From an uncultured Lachnospiraceae bacterium (GTDB lineage: Bacteria; Bacillota; Clostridia; Lachnospirales; Lachnospiraceae), in the NCBI GenBank assembly GCA_934408585.1, contig CAKRVA010000001.1, forward strand, positions 186,001 to 250,000: 64,000 bases of DNA, read 5' to 3'. The translations under genes were made by a program, and so were the position numbers. How positions within the stretch are numbered: position 1 is the first letter of the stretch; each line of letters begins with the position of its first letter. The notes under the pieces were generated by a model, which saw only the letters and a program-made list of their open reading frames with translations, had not been told where the DNA came from and did not search any database. This document shows positions 1 through 7,419 of this stretch, one piece after another.

Positions 1-365
1 TCCATACGCTTTTCATGACCTTCTCCTGCAAACTCGGTCCCTCTGGCAAGACGCAGTGGCTCCTCCATAATCCAGCCAATTTTTTTGGATGGATTTAATG
101 AACCATATGGGTCCTGAAAAACCATTTGCGGATTTTGGGAAAAATGCTGAATCTCACCTGTATAAGGAATTAAGTTTAAAATCGCCTTGGCAAGAGTAGA
201 CTTTCCACATCCACTTTCTCCTACCAGACCAAGGATTTCTCCTTCTTTCATTTCAAAGGAAACATCCTTTAAAATCTGCACTTTCCGGTCTTTTGCAAAC
301 GGCGTCCGGTTGCTTTTTCGATATGAAACTGATACATGCTCTACGGCTAGAATACGATCTTCCAT
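1..365 (-). CDS. Oligopeptide/dipeptide ABC transporter ATP-binding protein, OppF/DppF type (3' part outside window)
   Basis: About 121 N-terminal residues are visible; the rest continues beyond base 1. It starts at the ATG at 363-365, directly abutting the stop codon of the preceding ATPase gene. The Walker A motif GESGCGKST lies near residue 59, and a Q-loop (VFQDPYGSLNP) follows, typical of the second ATPase of peptide/nickel importers. With the upstream ATPase it should form the cytosolic heterodimer that powers uptake. It is last in the order binding protein-permease-permease-ATPase-ATPase. The exact substrate cannot be read from the sequence. Confidence 0.9.
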   Translation of the reverse strand, partial: MEDRILAVEHVSVSYRKSNRTPFAKDRKVQILKDVSFEMKEGEILGLVGESGCGKSTLAKAILNLIPYTGEIQHFSQNPQMVFQDPYGSLNPSKKIGWIMEEPLRLARGTEFAGEGHEKRM

Positions 366-1172
366 TTATTTCTCTTTCCTTGTTACCTGTGGAATTGCTG
401 CAATCAGGTTCTTTGTATATTCCTCTTTCGGATGATAAAAAATATCCTCCACCTTTCCTTCTTCCACAATATACCCGCCTTTCATGACAAGTACCCTCTC
501 ACATAACTGTTTGACAAGACTAAGGTCATGAGAAATAAACAGAATCGATGTCTTTTTATCACGGTTAATTCGTTTCAGAAGTTCTACAATCTGAGCCTGT
601 ATGGTCACATCCAATGCGGTTGTCGGCTCATCTGCAATCAAAATCTGCGGATTACAGATCATGGCTGCAGCAATCATCACACGTTGTCTCATTCCACCGG
701 ACAATTCATGCGGATACTGGCGATAAACCTTCTCCGGCTCATCCAATTCCACTTTACGAAGCATTTCAATAACTCTTTCGTACCGTTCTTCCTTTGTCAT
801 ATTCCGATGAATCCGCAGGGATTCCTCTACCTGCCATCCGATTCGTTTTACCGGATTTAAAGATGTCATTGGTTCCTGAAAAATCATACTGATTTTATTT
901 CCCTGAATTGCCCGTAATGTGCTGCGGTCACATGTCAGCAAATCCTGACCCTCGAAAAGAATCTGTCCCTTCTTTCGCATATCACGTCTGCTCAAAAGAC
1001 CTGCGATTGCAAGGGCGCTCATAGACTTTCCTGATCCAGACTCTCCTACAAGTCCGACAATTTCTCCTTCCCGAAGTACAAGGTCAAAATCATAAACTAC
1101 CGTTTCCGGAATAATGTGGTCGTGAAATTCAATATTTAAATCATTTACTTCCAGCAATACTTTTTCCGACAT
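366..1172 (-). CDS. Oligopeptide/dipeptide ABC transporter ATP-binding protein, OppD/DppD type
   Basis: A 268-residue ABC ATPase. Walker A is GESGSGKS (residues 43-50), the Q-loop is around FQEPMTSLNP, the signature LSGGMRQR is at 157-164, Walker B ILIADEP at 177-183, and an H-loop ISHD follows. This is the first of two cytosolic ATPases of a peptide-type importer. It is somewhat shorter than many OppD proteins (about 320-340 residues) and lacks most of the C-terminal oligopeptide-transporter extension with its cysteines. The gene sits 2 bp after the upstream permease gene and abuts the next ATPase gene, so translation is probably coupled. Confidence 0.92.
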   Translation of the reverse strand: MSEKVLLEVNDLNIEFHDHIIPETVVYDFDLVLREGEIVGLVGESGSGKSMSALAIAGLLSRRDMRKKGQILFEGQDLLTCDRSTLRAIQGNKISMIFQEPMTSLNPVKRIGWQVEESLRIHRNMTKEERYERVIEMLRKVELDEPEKVYRQYPHELSGGMRQRVMIAAAMICNPQILIADEPTTALDVTIQAQIVELLKRINRDKKTSILFISHDLSLVKQLCERVLVMKGGYIVEEGKVEDIFYHPKEEYTKNLIAAIPQVTRKEK

Positions 1173-1174
1173 TT

Positions 1175-1975
1175 CTAATCCTCTTTTTTCAATCCATCAC
1201 CCAGAAGGCTGAATCCAAGAACTAATAATATAATTGCTAGTCCTGGTCCTATTGCATAATTGGGAGCACGAAACAAAAATCCCTGTGCTTCGGATAACAT
1301 TCTTCCAAGACTTGGACTTGGTGGCTGCACACCAATACCCAAAAAGCTCATGCCCGCCTCTGCAAGAACTGCGTTGTTAAATCCAATCATAATGGAGGAT
1401 AACAATACGCTGAAGGTATTTGGTAAAATGTGTACAAACATAATGCGCAGATGACCTGCTCCCTGTAACTTTGCATTTTTTACATAATCCATATTGCGGT
1501 ATTTCAAAAATTCACTTCGTACAATTCTGGAAAAACTTGGTACAAACGCAATTCCAAGCGCAATCACAACCTGGTAGGTTCCACTGCCCAACAGCGAGAT
1601 TGCAACCAAAGCCAGCAAAATGCTTGGGAATGCAAAAATTGCATCAATTACGCGCATAACAACCTCATCCAGAACGCCACCGAAATACCCGGTAAATGCT
1701 CCAATCAACGTTCCAAAAACCGTACCGATGGCTACGGTTCCAAGACCAACAAGAAACGTAGTTCCTGCTCCTTTCATGGTACGGCTGAAAATATCCCTTC
1801 CGAAATTGTCACATCCAAACGGATGTGCAAAAGAAACCTTTGCAAATTTCATGGAGGAATCCATTACTTCCGGTCCATATGGTGTATAAAAAAATCCAAC
1901 AAAAATAAACAGGAGCATTACGCCTGTAATTATACCACCAATTATAAAATTGTAGTTTTTCCTGCTCTTTTTCAT
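1175..1975 (-). CDS. Peptide-type ABC transporter permease, OppC/DppC family
   Basis: A 266-residue integral membrane protein with an N-terminal membrane helix (about residues 10-28) followed by a binding-protein-dependent transport domain with about five helices. The sequence EAGMSFLGIGVQPPSPSLGRML is the conserved EAA/coupling region that contacts the ATPases. The HPFGCDNFGRDIFSR stretch after the first helix is typical of OppC/DppC. It pairs with the upstream DppB-type permease to form the translocation pore of the importer encoded across the first 4.5 kb. Confidence 0.9.
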   Translation of the reverse strand: MKKSRKNYNFIIGGIITGVMLLFIFVGFFYTPYGPEVMDSSMKFAKVSFAHPFGCDNFGRDIFSRTMKGAGTTFLVGLGTVAIGTVFGTLIGAFTGYFGGVLDEVVMRVIDAIFAFPSILLALVAISLLGSGTYQVVIALGIAFVPSFSRIVRSEFLKYRNMDYVKNAKLQGAGHLRIMFVHILPNTFSVLLSSIMIGFNNAVLAEAGMSFLGIGVQPPSPSLGRMLSEAQGFLFRAPNYAIGPGLAIILLVLGFSLLGDGLKKED

Positions 1976-2004
1976 ATCTGCTCCGATTTCCGGATGTGGT
2001 TCCC

Positions 2005-2955
2005 TTATTCTACCGATATTCTCGGATCAATGAGTCCATAAATAATATCCACGACCATATTTACAACAAGTACCAATACCGCAATACATACAATGACTGC
2101 CATAACGACCGGATAATCCCGGTTAAAAATAGAGGTCAGAAGAATTCTTCCCAGCCCTGGTATGCTGAACACCTGCTCAATAATAATGCTTCCTGCAATC
2201 ATATCCGCCAGTGCCATTCCAAGAAATGTTACAACCGGAATCAATGCATTTTTCAAAACATGGCGATAAAGGACACGATTGGTATTGTTTCCCCTGCTAT
2301 ATGCCGTCCGCACATAATCAAGCTTTGCCTCGCCGATTACCGAGCTTCGAAGAAGCTTTGTTGCCATTGCTGCTTTGGGCAATGCAATCGCAAGTGCCGG
2401 GAAAAACATATATCCCAGAAATGCCAAGAAATTCTTTTGGTAAGAAACGTATCCTCCCGGAGTAAACAGCCGGAATATTTTTCCAAAGATAAGTGTAATC
2501 AAAATACCTGAAAAGAACGGCGGTACTGCCATAATAATCTGATTCAGGATATAAATTACCCGGTCAGCTACACCACCTGCATGCTTCGCCGTATAAATTC
2601 CAAGCGGAATGGAAATTACAATCATCAGCAAAAATGCAAGAACAGTCAGCGTCAATGTCACCGGTATTTTGTTCACAATCATTTCTTCCACCGGCATCCG
2701 ATAGCTGTAAGAAGTTCCCATATCACCTTTGATAAAGTCAAATGCCCATCTTCCATACTGTACAATGACAGGATCATTCAGCCCCATTTCTTTCCTGAGT
2801 GCTGCAAGCTTTACCGGCGTTGCCTCTGTTCCAAGAATCGATGTCGCCGGGTCTCCCGAAATCAGATGGAAGGCGAGAAATACAAATAAGGTTACCGCAA
2901 ATAAAGTTACTACGGTTGCAACTGCTTTTTTTATAACGTATTTCATATTTCCCAC
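2005..2955 (-). CDS. Peptide-type ABC transporter permease, OppB/DppB family
   Basis: A 316-residue permease. It begins with a membrane helix (about residues 10-28), then the extracytoplasmic FHLISGDPATSILG segment typical of DppB/OppB, and a transport domain of five helices. The ATPase-contacting loop reads IEQVFSIPGLGRILLTSIFNRDYPVV. It lies 23 bp after the binding-protein gene with a GGTGGG-type ribosome-binding site, and 29 bp before the OppC-type gene. Family membership is clear; the substrate (peptide or nickel-type) is not. Confidence 0.9.
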   Translation of the reverse strand: MGNMKYVIKKAVATVVTLFAVTLFVFLAFHLISGDPATSILGTEATPVKLAALRKEMGLNDPVIVQYGRWAFDFIKGDMGTSYSYRMPVEEMIVNKIPVTLTLTVLAFLLMIVISIPLGIYTAKHAGGVADRVIYILNQIIMAVPPFFSGILITLIFGKIFRLFTPGGYVSYQKNFLAFLGYMFFPALAIALPKAAMATKLLRSSVIGEAKLDYVRTAYSRGNNTNRVLYRHVLKNALIPVVTFLGMALADMIAGSIIIEQVFSIPGLGRILLTSIFNRDYPVVMAVIVCIAVLVLVVNMVVDIIYGLIDPRISVE

Positions 2956-2978
2956 CTCCTGTTTCTGTTTTCTTTCTT

Positions 2979-4499
2979 TTATTCTTCCGATGCAAGACGA
3001 AGCTTGGAGACATCCTGCACATATAACGGATAAAATTCATAACCGGTATATTTTTTATTTAATGCAACAAATTCCGGCAAATCCTGAATATAGACATTTG
3101 CTGCCGTGTCGGATAAAATCTTTTCACATTCCTTATAATAAGTTGTTTTTTCTTTATCTTCCACACTGTCAATTGCTTTTTCAAAAGCTGCATCATAATC
3201 CTCATTGCTGTAATTGATGAAGTTCTTTGGTGAATCGGAAGTAAATCTCTGTAACAAGGATGCTCCCGTAAGATTCGACGCATCCACACCTACTACGGTA
3301 GACTGGAACTGTCTGTTCTGATAAACATCACTTAGCCAGCTATCCCATTCTACCAGCTGGATTTTCGCATCGACACCAATCTTTTTAAACTGTTCTACCA
3401 ATACCTGTGCAGTATCAATATGGGGCTGGTAATTGGATGGAACGGTAATCGTAAAGGAAAATCCATCTTCATATCCTGCTTCCTTCAAAAGTTCCTTGGC
3501 TTTTTCAATGTCTGTAGGATATGCGTCATTTAACTCTTCCATATAATATTTTCCAAATGCCGGGAACATGCTGCTTCCAATTTGTGTTCCCTTTCCATCT
3601 GAAACCATCAACTTAATTTCGTTTACATCAATTGCATAGCATAGTGCCTGACGCACCTGTTCATTATCAAACGGTGCCTCTGCATTGTTCAGGTACAGTG
3701 CCTGTACGAGGTTCATGGTTCCTTCCAATACCTCAAAGTCCTCTGATAAAGAAGCTGCCTGTGTTGCAGTTACTCTTGCAAACATATCAATGGAGCCACC
3801 TTCCAGATCCATTACAATGGAATCCGCATTTGCACAAATCTTAAACGTTACATCCTGAATATGTGCAGGTTCTCCCCAATAATCATCAAAACGTTCCACA
3901 ACAAAGTTTTCCTGTGGAGAACGCGATACATATTTATAAGGACCGGTACCGATTGGATTGGTATCGGGATTTTCATTGGAAGCCGGAATAATGGCAGTCG
4001 TCATATATGCCAGAAATTCTGTATCTGCTTCCTTAAGCACAACCTCAACCGTCTTTTCATCTACGATATTGACGCTTTCTATATTAGAAAACGCCGCTAC
4101 CAATGGTTCTCCAGCACTGGCGTCGGCGCATTTATCAAGTGAAAACTTTACGTCCTCCGCAGTTACGGTACTTCCATCATGAAACTTTACATTATCTCTT
4201 AAGGTAAAGGTATAAACCTTTCCGCCCTCTGTTTCTTCGTATGAGCTTGCTACTGCGGGGATAAGATCACCATCGCTTGTAGGCTTTACAAGGCCTTCAA
4301 AAATATTAAATAATACCTCTTTGGTTCCTGCAGCCACGGCTTTGTGTGGGTCAAGACTATCCTCTAAATCCTGAGGTATTCCGATAGTAATCTGAGAGGA
4401 ATTTCCTCCTTCCTTATCACCTGCGCATCCGCCCAGTGCAATAGTAAGTGTTGACAACACGAAAACCAAAAGAGCTGCTTTAAAACTTCTTTTCTTCAT
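2979..4499 (-). CDS. Extracellular solute-binding lipoprotein, family 5 (OppA/DppA/NikA-like)
   Basis: A 506-residue secreted binding protein. The N-terminus MKKRSFKAALLVFVLSTLT has a basic n-region and a hydrophobic core, followed by the lipobox LGGC, so it is probably a membrane-anchored lipoprotein. The mature part follows the SBP_bac_5 pattern (DPHKAV near the start, LRDNVKFHDGSTVTAEDVKFSLD, RQALCYAIDVNEI). It should capture a peptide or similar ligand outside the cell and deliver it to the permeases encoded immediately downstream. It is the first gene of the transporter operon, and a promoter and a palindrome lie upstream. Ligand specificity is not inferable. Confidence 0.93.
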   Translation of the reverse strand: MKKRSFKAALLVFVLSTLTIALGGCAGDKEGGNSSQITIGIPQDLEDSLDPHKAVAAGTKEVLFNIFEGLVKPTSDGDLIPAVASSYEETEGGKVYTFTLRDNVKFHDGSTVTAEDVKFSLDKCADASAGEPLVAAFSNIESVNIVDEKTVEVVLKEADTEFLAYMTTAIIPASNENPDTNPIGTGPYKYVSRSPQENFVVERFDDYWGEPAHIQDVTFKICANADSIVMDLEGGSIDMFARVTATQAASLSEDFEVLEGTMNLVQALYLNNAEAPFDNEQVRQALCYAIDVNEIKLMVSDGKGTQIGSSMFPAFGKYYMEELNDAYPTDIEKAKELLKEAGYEDGFSFTITVPSNYQPHIDTAQVLVEQFKKIGVDAKIQLVEWDSWLSDVYQNRQFQSTVVGVDASNLTGASLLQRFTSDSPKNFINYSNEDYDAAFEKAIDSVEDKEKTTYYKECEKILSDTAANVYIQDLPEFVALNKKYTGYEFYPLYVQDVSKLRLASEE

Positions 4500-4537
4500 G
4501 TTCCTATTCCTTTCTCATGTTTCCTTATTTAGTTTTT

Positions 4538-4555
4538 ACGTTAAATTTTTAACGT
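4538..4555. promoter_or_regulatory. Palindromic operator candidate in front of the peptide-transporter operon
   Basis: The sequence ACGTTAAATTTTTAACGT has 8-bp perfect inverted arms separated by TT. It lies 8 bp downstream of the predicted -10 box of the transporter operon, at the expected transcription start. A repressor bound here would block initiation. The cognate regulator is not identifiable from the window. Confidence 0.55.
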
Positions 4556-4562
4556 TTAGCTT

Positions 4563-4591
4563 ATTCTATAAAATAATTTACAAAATTGCAA
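4563..4591 (-). promoter_or_regulatory. Predicted sigma-A promoter of the peptide-transporter operon
   Basis: On the minus strand, a -35 box TTGCAA (4586-4591) and a -10 box TAGAAT (4563-4568) are separated by 17 bp, about 65 bp upstream of the binding-protein start codon. Confidence 0.6.
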
Positions 4592-4626
4592 GTATTGTAC
4601 GTTATTTTATACAAACAATTTTTCAT

Positions 4627-4666
4627 AAAAAATGCAGAACCGGAAGATATTCTCTTCCGGCTCTGC
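4627..4666 (-). terminator. Intrinsic terminator after nrdR
   Basis: A 14-bp stem (4634-4647 with 4653-4666, one G-U pair) with a 5-nt loop is followed, after one intervening base, by six U on the minus strand. It lies 15 bp after the nrdR stop codon and separates nrdR from the transporter promoter. Confidence 0.88.
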
Positions 4667-4681
4667 CAAAACACTCATATC

Positions 4682-5131
4682 TTATTCCAATACCTTCTTT
4701 AATTCATCCATAAAGGTATTGATATCTTTAAATTCCCGGTAAACCGATGCAAAACGTACATATGCAACTGCTTCCAAATCCTTTAATTTATTCATTACCA
4801 TTTCGCCAATTACACGGCTGGAAATTTCCTTCTCTTCCATACTGAAGATTTCTGTTTCGACTTCATCAACAAGATTTTTAATCTGGTTGGCACTGATAGG
4901 ACGTTTATGACATGCGCGGAGTACACCAGCCTCTATTTTAGAACGGTCATACGCTTCTCTGTTATTGTCCTTTTTAATAATAATTAATGGAATGGTTTCT
5001 ACCTTTTCATAAGTAGTAAAACGCTTATCACATTCATCACATACACGTCTTCTTCGAATGGAATTATTTTCCTCTGCCGGTCTTGAATCAATAACTCTGG
5101 TATTCTCATGACCACAAAATGGACACTTCAT
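4682..5131 (-). CDS. nrdR: Transcriptional repressor NrdR
   Basis: A 149-residue regulator of ribonucleotide reductase genes. The N-terminal zinc ribbon has CPFC (Cys3, Cys6) and CDEC (Cys31, Cys34), with the RVIDSRPAEENNSIRRRRVC core typical of NrdR. The rest is an ATP-cone (about residues 46-136) that senses ATP/dATP. The start is set at the ATG at 5129-5131 because GGGGG lies 8-9 bp upstream and known family members begin MKCPFC; a longer in-frame start at 5176 would add 15 residues without family support. It has its own promoter and terminator, so it is probably monocistronic. Confidence 0.95.
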   Translation of the reverse strand: MKCPFCGHENTRVIDSRPAEENNSIRRRRVCDECDKRFTTYEKVETIPLIIIKKDNNREAYDRSKIEAGVLRACHKRPISANQIKNLVDEVETEIFSMEEKEISSRVIGEMVMNKLKDLEAVAYVRFASVYREFKDINTFMDELKKVLE

Positions 5132-5205
5132 AAATTTGAACCCCCTGCTATTAGATATGTAAACCAAATCTACCATATCTACTCTTTTTCTGTTGTATTA
5201 TCTAC

Positions 5206-5234
5206 ATTATATTAGTTGCATTTCATTATGTCAA
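5206..5234 (-). promoter_or_regulatory. Consensus sigma-A promoter of nrdR
   Basis: Perfect boxes TTGACA (5229-5234) and TATAAT (5206-5211) with a 17-bp spacer on the minus strand, about 75 bp upstream of the nrdR start codon. Confidence 0.85.
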
Positions 5235-5252
5235 CCATTTTATGGAAACTAA

Positions 5253-5366
5253 TTACTTTGTGATTTTGGATAATATCATGACAATCAGCATGATTAGAAC
5301 AATGACTGTAAATATTCCAAGCATTCCTTTCCACATAATCATAAGCGAAATCATAAAATTACTCAT
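5253..5366 (-). CDS. 37-residue single-span membrane peptide encoded after oadB (possible pump subunit)
   Basis: A short reading frame beginning MSNFMISLMIMWKGMLG and ending KITK. It starts at the ATG at 5364-5366 with a strong AGGAGG ribosome-binding site 7 bp upstream. It lies 10 bp after the stop codon of the decarboxylase beta-subunit gene. About residues 4-33 form one hydrophobic helix with a single internal lysine. Na+-translocating decarboxylases have small membrane subunits (gamma/OadG, and delta/epsilon in methylmalonyl-CoA decarboxylase), so a small accessory subunit is a reasonable guess. There is no alanine/proline linker or other OadG hallmark, so homology is not established. Confidence 0.65.
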   Translation of the reverse strand: MSNFMISLMIMWKGMLGIFTVIVLIMLIVMILSKITK

Positions 5367-5376
5367 AACGCACCTC

Positions 5377-6513
5377 CTACAGATAATTTGCTACCAGGCT
5401 TAAAATCATGCCACCTGCTACCACCGACGCAATTTGTCCGGACACATTTGCTCCGGCCGCATGCATAATCAGAATGTTGCTTGGATCTTCCTTAAGTGCC
5501 AGCTTCTGCACGACTCTTGAAGACATTGGAAACGCAGAAATACCGGCAGCACCAATCATTGGATTGATTTTTTCCTTCCGGAAAATGTTCAGTATTTTTG
5601 CAAACAGTACACCGCCTATTGTATCAAAGATAAATGCAATTAATCCGATTGCCATAATCATAATCGTATTGACTGTAACAAACTGTTCAGCACGCATACT
5701 GAAAGAAATTGTAATTCCGAGCAAAAGTGTAATCAAATTTGCCAGCTGATTCTGTGCAGTTTCGGAAAGGCTTTCCAGCACACCACACTCCCGGATCAAA
5801 TTGCCAAACATCAAAAATCCCACCAGGGATACCGACATTGGAGCCACTAATCCTGCAATAAATGTTACGATAATCGGAAACAGAATTCTGGTCGTTTTCG
5901 ATACCGACTTTGGATTGTATTTCATTTTAATGCAGCGTTCCTTTTTCGTTGTTACAAGCTTAATGGCAAACGGCTGGATGATTGGGACCAATGCCATATA
6001 AGAATATGCCGCTACCGCAATGGCCCCCACATATTTGGAGCCAAAAATCTGGGAAACCAGAATCGATGTTGGTCCGTCTGCCGCACCGATAATTCCAATA
6101 GATGCTGCATCCTTAAGGTCAAAGCCAAGCAGAGTTGCCACACAGATTGCAAAGAAAATACCAAACTGCGCCGCCGCACCGAAAAGAAACAGAACCGGTT
6201 GTGCCAGAAGCGGTCCAAAATCTATCATAGCTCCGATTCCGATAAATAAAATAATGGGCAAAGCCTCTGATGCATCAATTCCAATATGGAAAAGCCATTC
6301 AATAATTCCATTTGTTTCTCCAATACCTGCCATCGTCTGGTTCAGCACACCGGAAGACGGAAGGTTCACTAAAATTGCGCCAAATCCCATTGGCATCAAT
6401 AACGATGGTTCATATTCCTTTTTCACCGCCAGATAAATCAGTACGGCACCAACTACGTACATGACCCATTGCTGCCACGTAATCGATAATACTCCTTCTA
6501 CCAGATAATTCAT
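5377..6513 (-). CDS. oadB: Na+-transporting decarboxylase beta-subunit homologue (OadB/GcdB/MmdB family)
   Basis: A 378-residue polytopic membrane protein with the family signature GAADGPTS (residues 144-150 region, including the Na+-channel Asp) and the C-terminal HAAGANVSGQIAS segment containing the conserved Asn and Ser. In characterised complexes this subunit couples decarboxylation of a biotin-bound carboxyl group to Na+ export. No carboxyltransferase, biotin carrier or OadG-type gene is adjacent; only a 37-residue membrane peptide follows. The start is the ATG at 6511-6513 (AAAGGAGG 6 bp upstream). Translating further upstream would run through the terminator stem. A Mn2+-type riboswitch precedes the gene, which is unusual for this family. 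Confidence 0.9.
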   Translation of the reverse strand: MNYLVEGVLSITWQQWVMYVVGAVLIYLAVKKEYEPSLLMPMGFGAILVNLPSSGVLNQTMAGIGETNGIIEWLFHIGIDASEALPIILFIGIGAMIDFGPLLAQPVLFLFGAAAQFGIFFAICVATLLGFDLKDAASIGIIGAADGPTSILVSQIFGSKYVGAIAVAAYSYMALVPIIQPFAIKLVTTKKERCIKMKYNPKSVSKTTRILFPIIVTFIAGLVAPMSVSLVGFLMFGNLIRECGVLESLSETAQNQLANLITLLLGITISFSMRAEQFVTVNTIMIMAIGLIAFIFDTIGGVLFAKILNIFRKEKINPMIGAAGISAFPMSSRVVQKLALKEDPSNILIMHAAGANVSGQIASVVAGGMILSLVANYL

Positions 6514-6544
6514 AAAATCCTCCTTTTCTTTGGATATGGGATAT

Positions 6545-6585
6545 AAAAAAAGACCTATATCTCTCGTAATGAGAGATATAAGTCT
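6545..6585 (-). terminator. Riboswitch expression platform: intrinsic terminator upstream of oadB
   Basis: A 15-bp stem (6551-6565 with 6571-6585) with a 5-nt loop is followed by seven U on the minus strand, 31 bp before the oadB start codon. Its ascending arm contains CUUAUAUC, which is also the 3' strand of helix P1 of the aptamer. Aptamer folding and terminator formation are therefore mutually exclusive. Confidence 0.88.
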
Positions 6586-6684
6586 CGCCATTTCAGATTA
6601 AACCAGAATATAATGAATCCTCATTATAAACTTGTTGTTGATTTAACCATACAGAATACTCTGTACCGACTACTCCCCTATATC
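6575..6684 (-). ncRNA. yybP-ykoY-type (Mn2+) riboswitch aptamer in the oadB leader
   Basis: On the minus strand the leader carries the landmarks of this class. The 5' strand has GGGGAGUAG (6678-6670). A short P2 hairpin UACAG/CUGUA follows. P3 is formed by GGUUAAAUC with GGUUUAAUC and contains AUCAACA on its 5' side. The 3' strand ends GGCGAGACUU. P1 is GAUAUAGG (6684-6677) with CUUAUAUC (6582-6575). Known members bind Mn2+, and ligand-stabilised P1 prevents the downstream terminator, so an ON switch is expected. The call rests on recognised consensus elements and pairing, not on a covariance search. Confidence 0.82.
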
Positions 6685-6717
6685 CTATTTTCTTAAGTAT
6701 TAACGTAATGCTACCAT

Positions 6718-6723
6718 ATTATA
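6718..6723 (-). promoter_or_regulatory. -10 box of the oadB leader promoter
   Basis: TATAAT on the minus strand, about 33 bp upstream of the riboswitch P1. A well-spaced -35 box is not clear: TTGACG lies only 8 bp upstream, and TTTACT is 13 bp away. Confidence 0.4.
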
Positions 6724-6762
6724 CAAAATCCCGTCAAGTAAAGCCTGTGTAAAATAATTCAT

Positions 6763-7347
6763 TTACTCCTTATGCCCATAACCGGTATATTTTTTCCAGC
6801 AGGCATAACACATACTTTTGTACATATCGTTTCCCCCCATCACAACCTGTTCTCCGGTAAGAAGTGCCACGCCATCTGCGTTAAATCTGGCATTACACGT
6901 TGCTTTACGACCACATTCACAAATCGTTTTGATTTCCTGTAACGACTCTGATATCTCAATCAACCGCTTGCTTCCCGGGAAAAGATGTGAGGTAAAATCG
7001 GTCAGAAGACCATAACAGATTACGGGAATTCCGTAATGCAATACAATTTCGTGAAGTTCATCCACCTGCTGCTCACTCAGAAACTGTGCTTCATCAATCA
7101 AAATCACATCTGCCTGTTCAATTTCCTGATAACGGTCATCCAGAATACTACGGTTCTCCTGGATAATATACGCTTTGGCTTCCAGTCCGATTCGTGAACG
7201 CACCATATCTGCTCCATCCCTCGTATCTGAGGCAGGTTTCAGTAACAAAACCTTCTTTCCCTTTTCTTCATAATTAAATTTTGTAATCAATAAATTTGCT
7301 GTCTTGGAGCTGCCCATTGCTCCATATTTAAAATATAATTTACTCAT
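6763..7347 (-). CDS. tdk: Thymidine kinase (type II)
   Basis: A 194-residue salvage enzyme that phosphorylates thymidine to dTMP with ATP. The P-loop is YGAMGSSKT (8-16), the catalytic DEAQF is at 85-89, and a zinc site is formed from Cys143/145, Cys151 and CYAC (180-183). The start is taken at the ATG at 7345-7347, 10 bp after GAGAGG; an in-frame GTG three codons upstream would sit on top of that ribosome-binding site. It lies downstream of sigG but behind a terminator. The residue count is typical for the family. Confidence 0.95.
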   Translation of the reverse strand: MSKLYFKYGAMGSSKTANLLITKFNYEEKGKKVLLLKPASDTRDGADMVRSRIGLEAKAYIIQENRSILDDRYQEIEQADVILIDEAQFLSEQQVDELHEIVLHYGIPVICYGLLTDFTSHLFPGSKRLIEISESLQEIKTICECGRKATCNARFNADGVALLTGEQVVMGGNDMYKSMCYACWKKYTGYGHKE

Positions 7348-7384
7348 TTGTCTCACGCCTCTCTTATTAAAAGGGTACCTAAAA

Positions 7385-7415
7385 AAATGAAAAAGCGCAA
7401 GAGCTTTCTTGCGCC
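7385..7415 (-). terminator. Intrinsic terminator after sigG
   Basis: An 8-bp GC-rich stem (7395-7402 with 7407-7414, GCGCAAGA) with a 4-nt loop, then UUUUUC and a further U tract on the minus strand, 5 bp after the sigG stop. Confidence 0.85.
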
Positions 7416-7419
7416 GTTT

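Noticed and set aside
5132..5176. 15-residue N-terminal extension of NrdR
   Set aside because: Family proteins begin MKCPFC and a GGGGG ribosome-binding site precedes that ATG.
6514..6591. 26-residue N-terminal extension of the OadB homologue
   Set aside because: The extra codons translate the riboswitch terminator and its U tract; a strong AAAGGAGG site sets the start at 6513.
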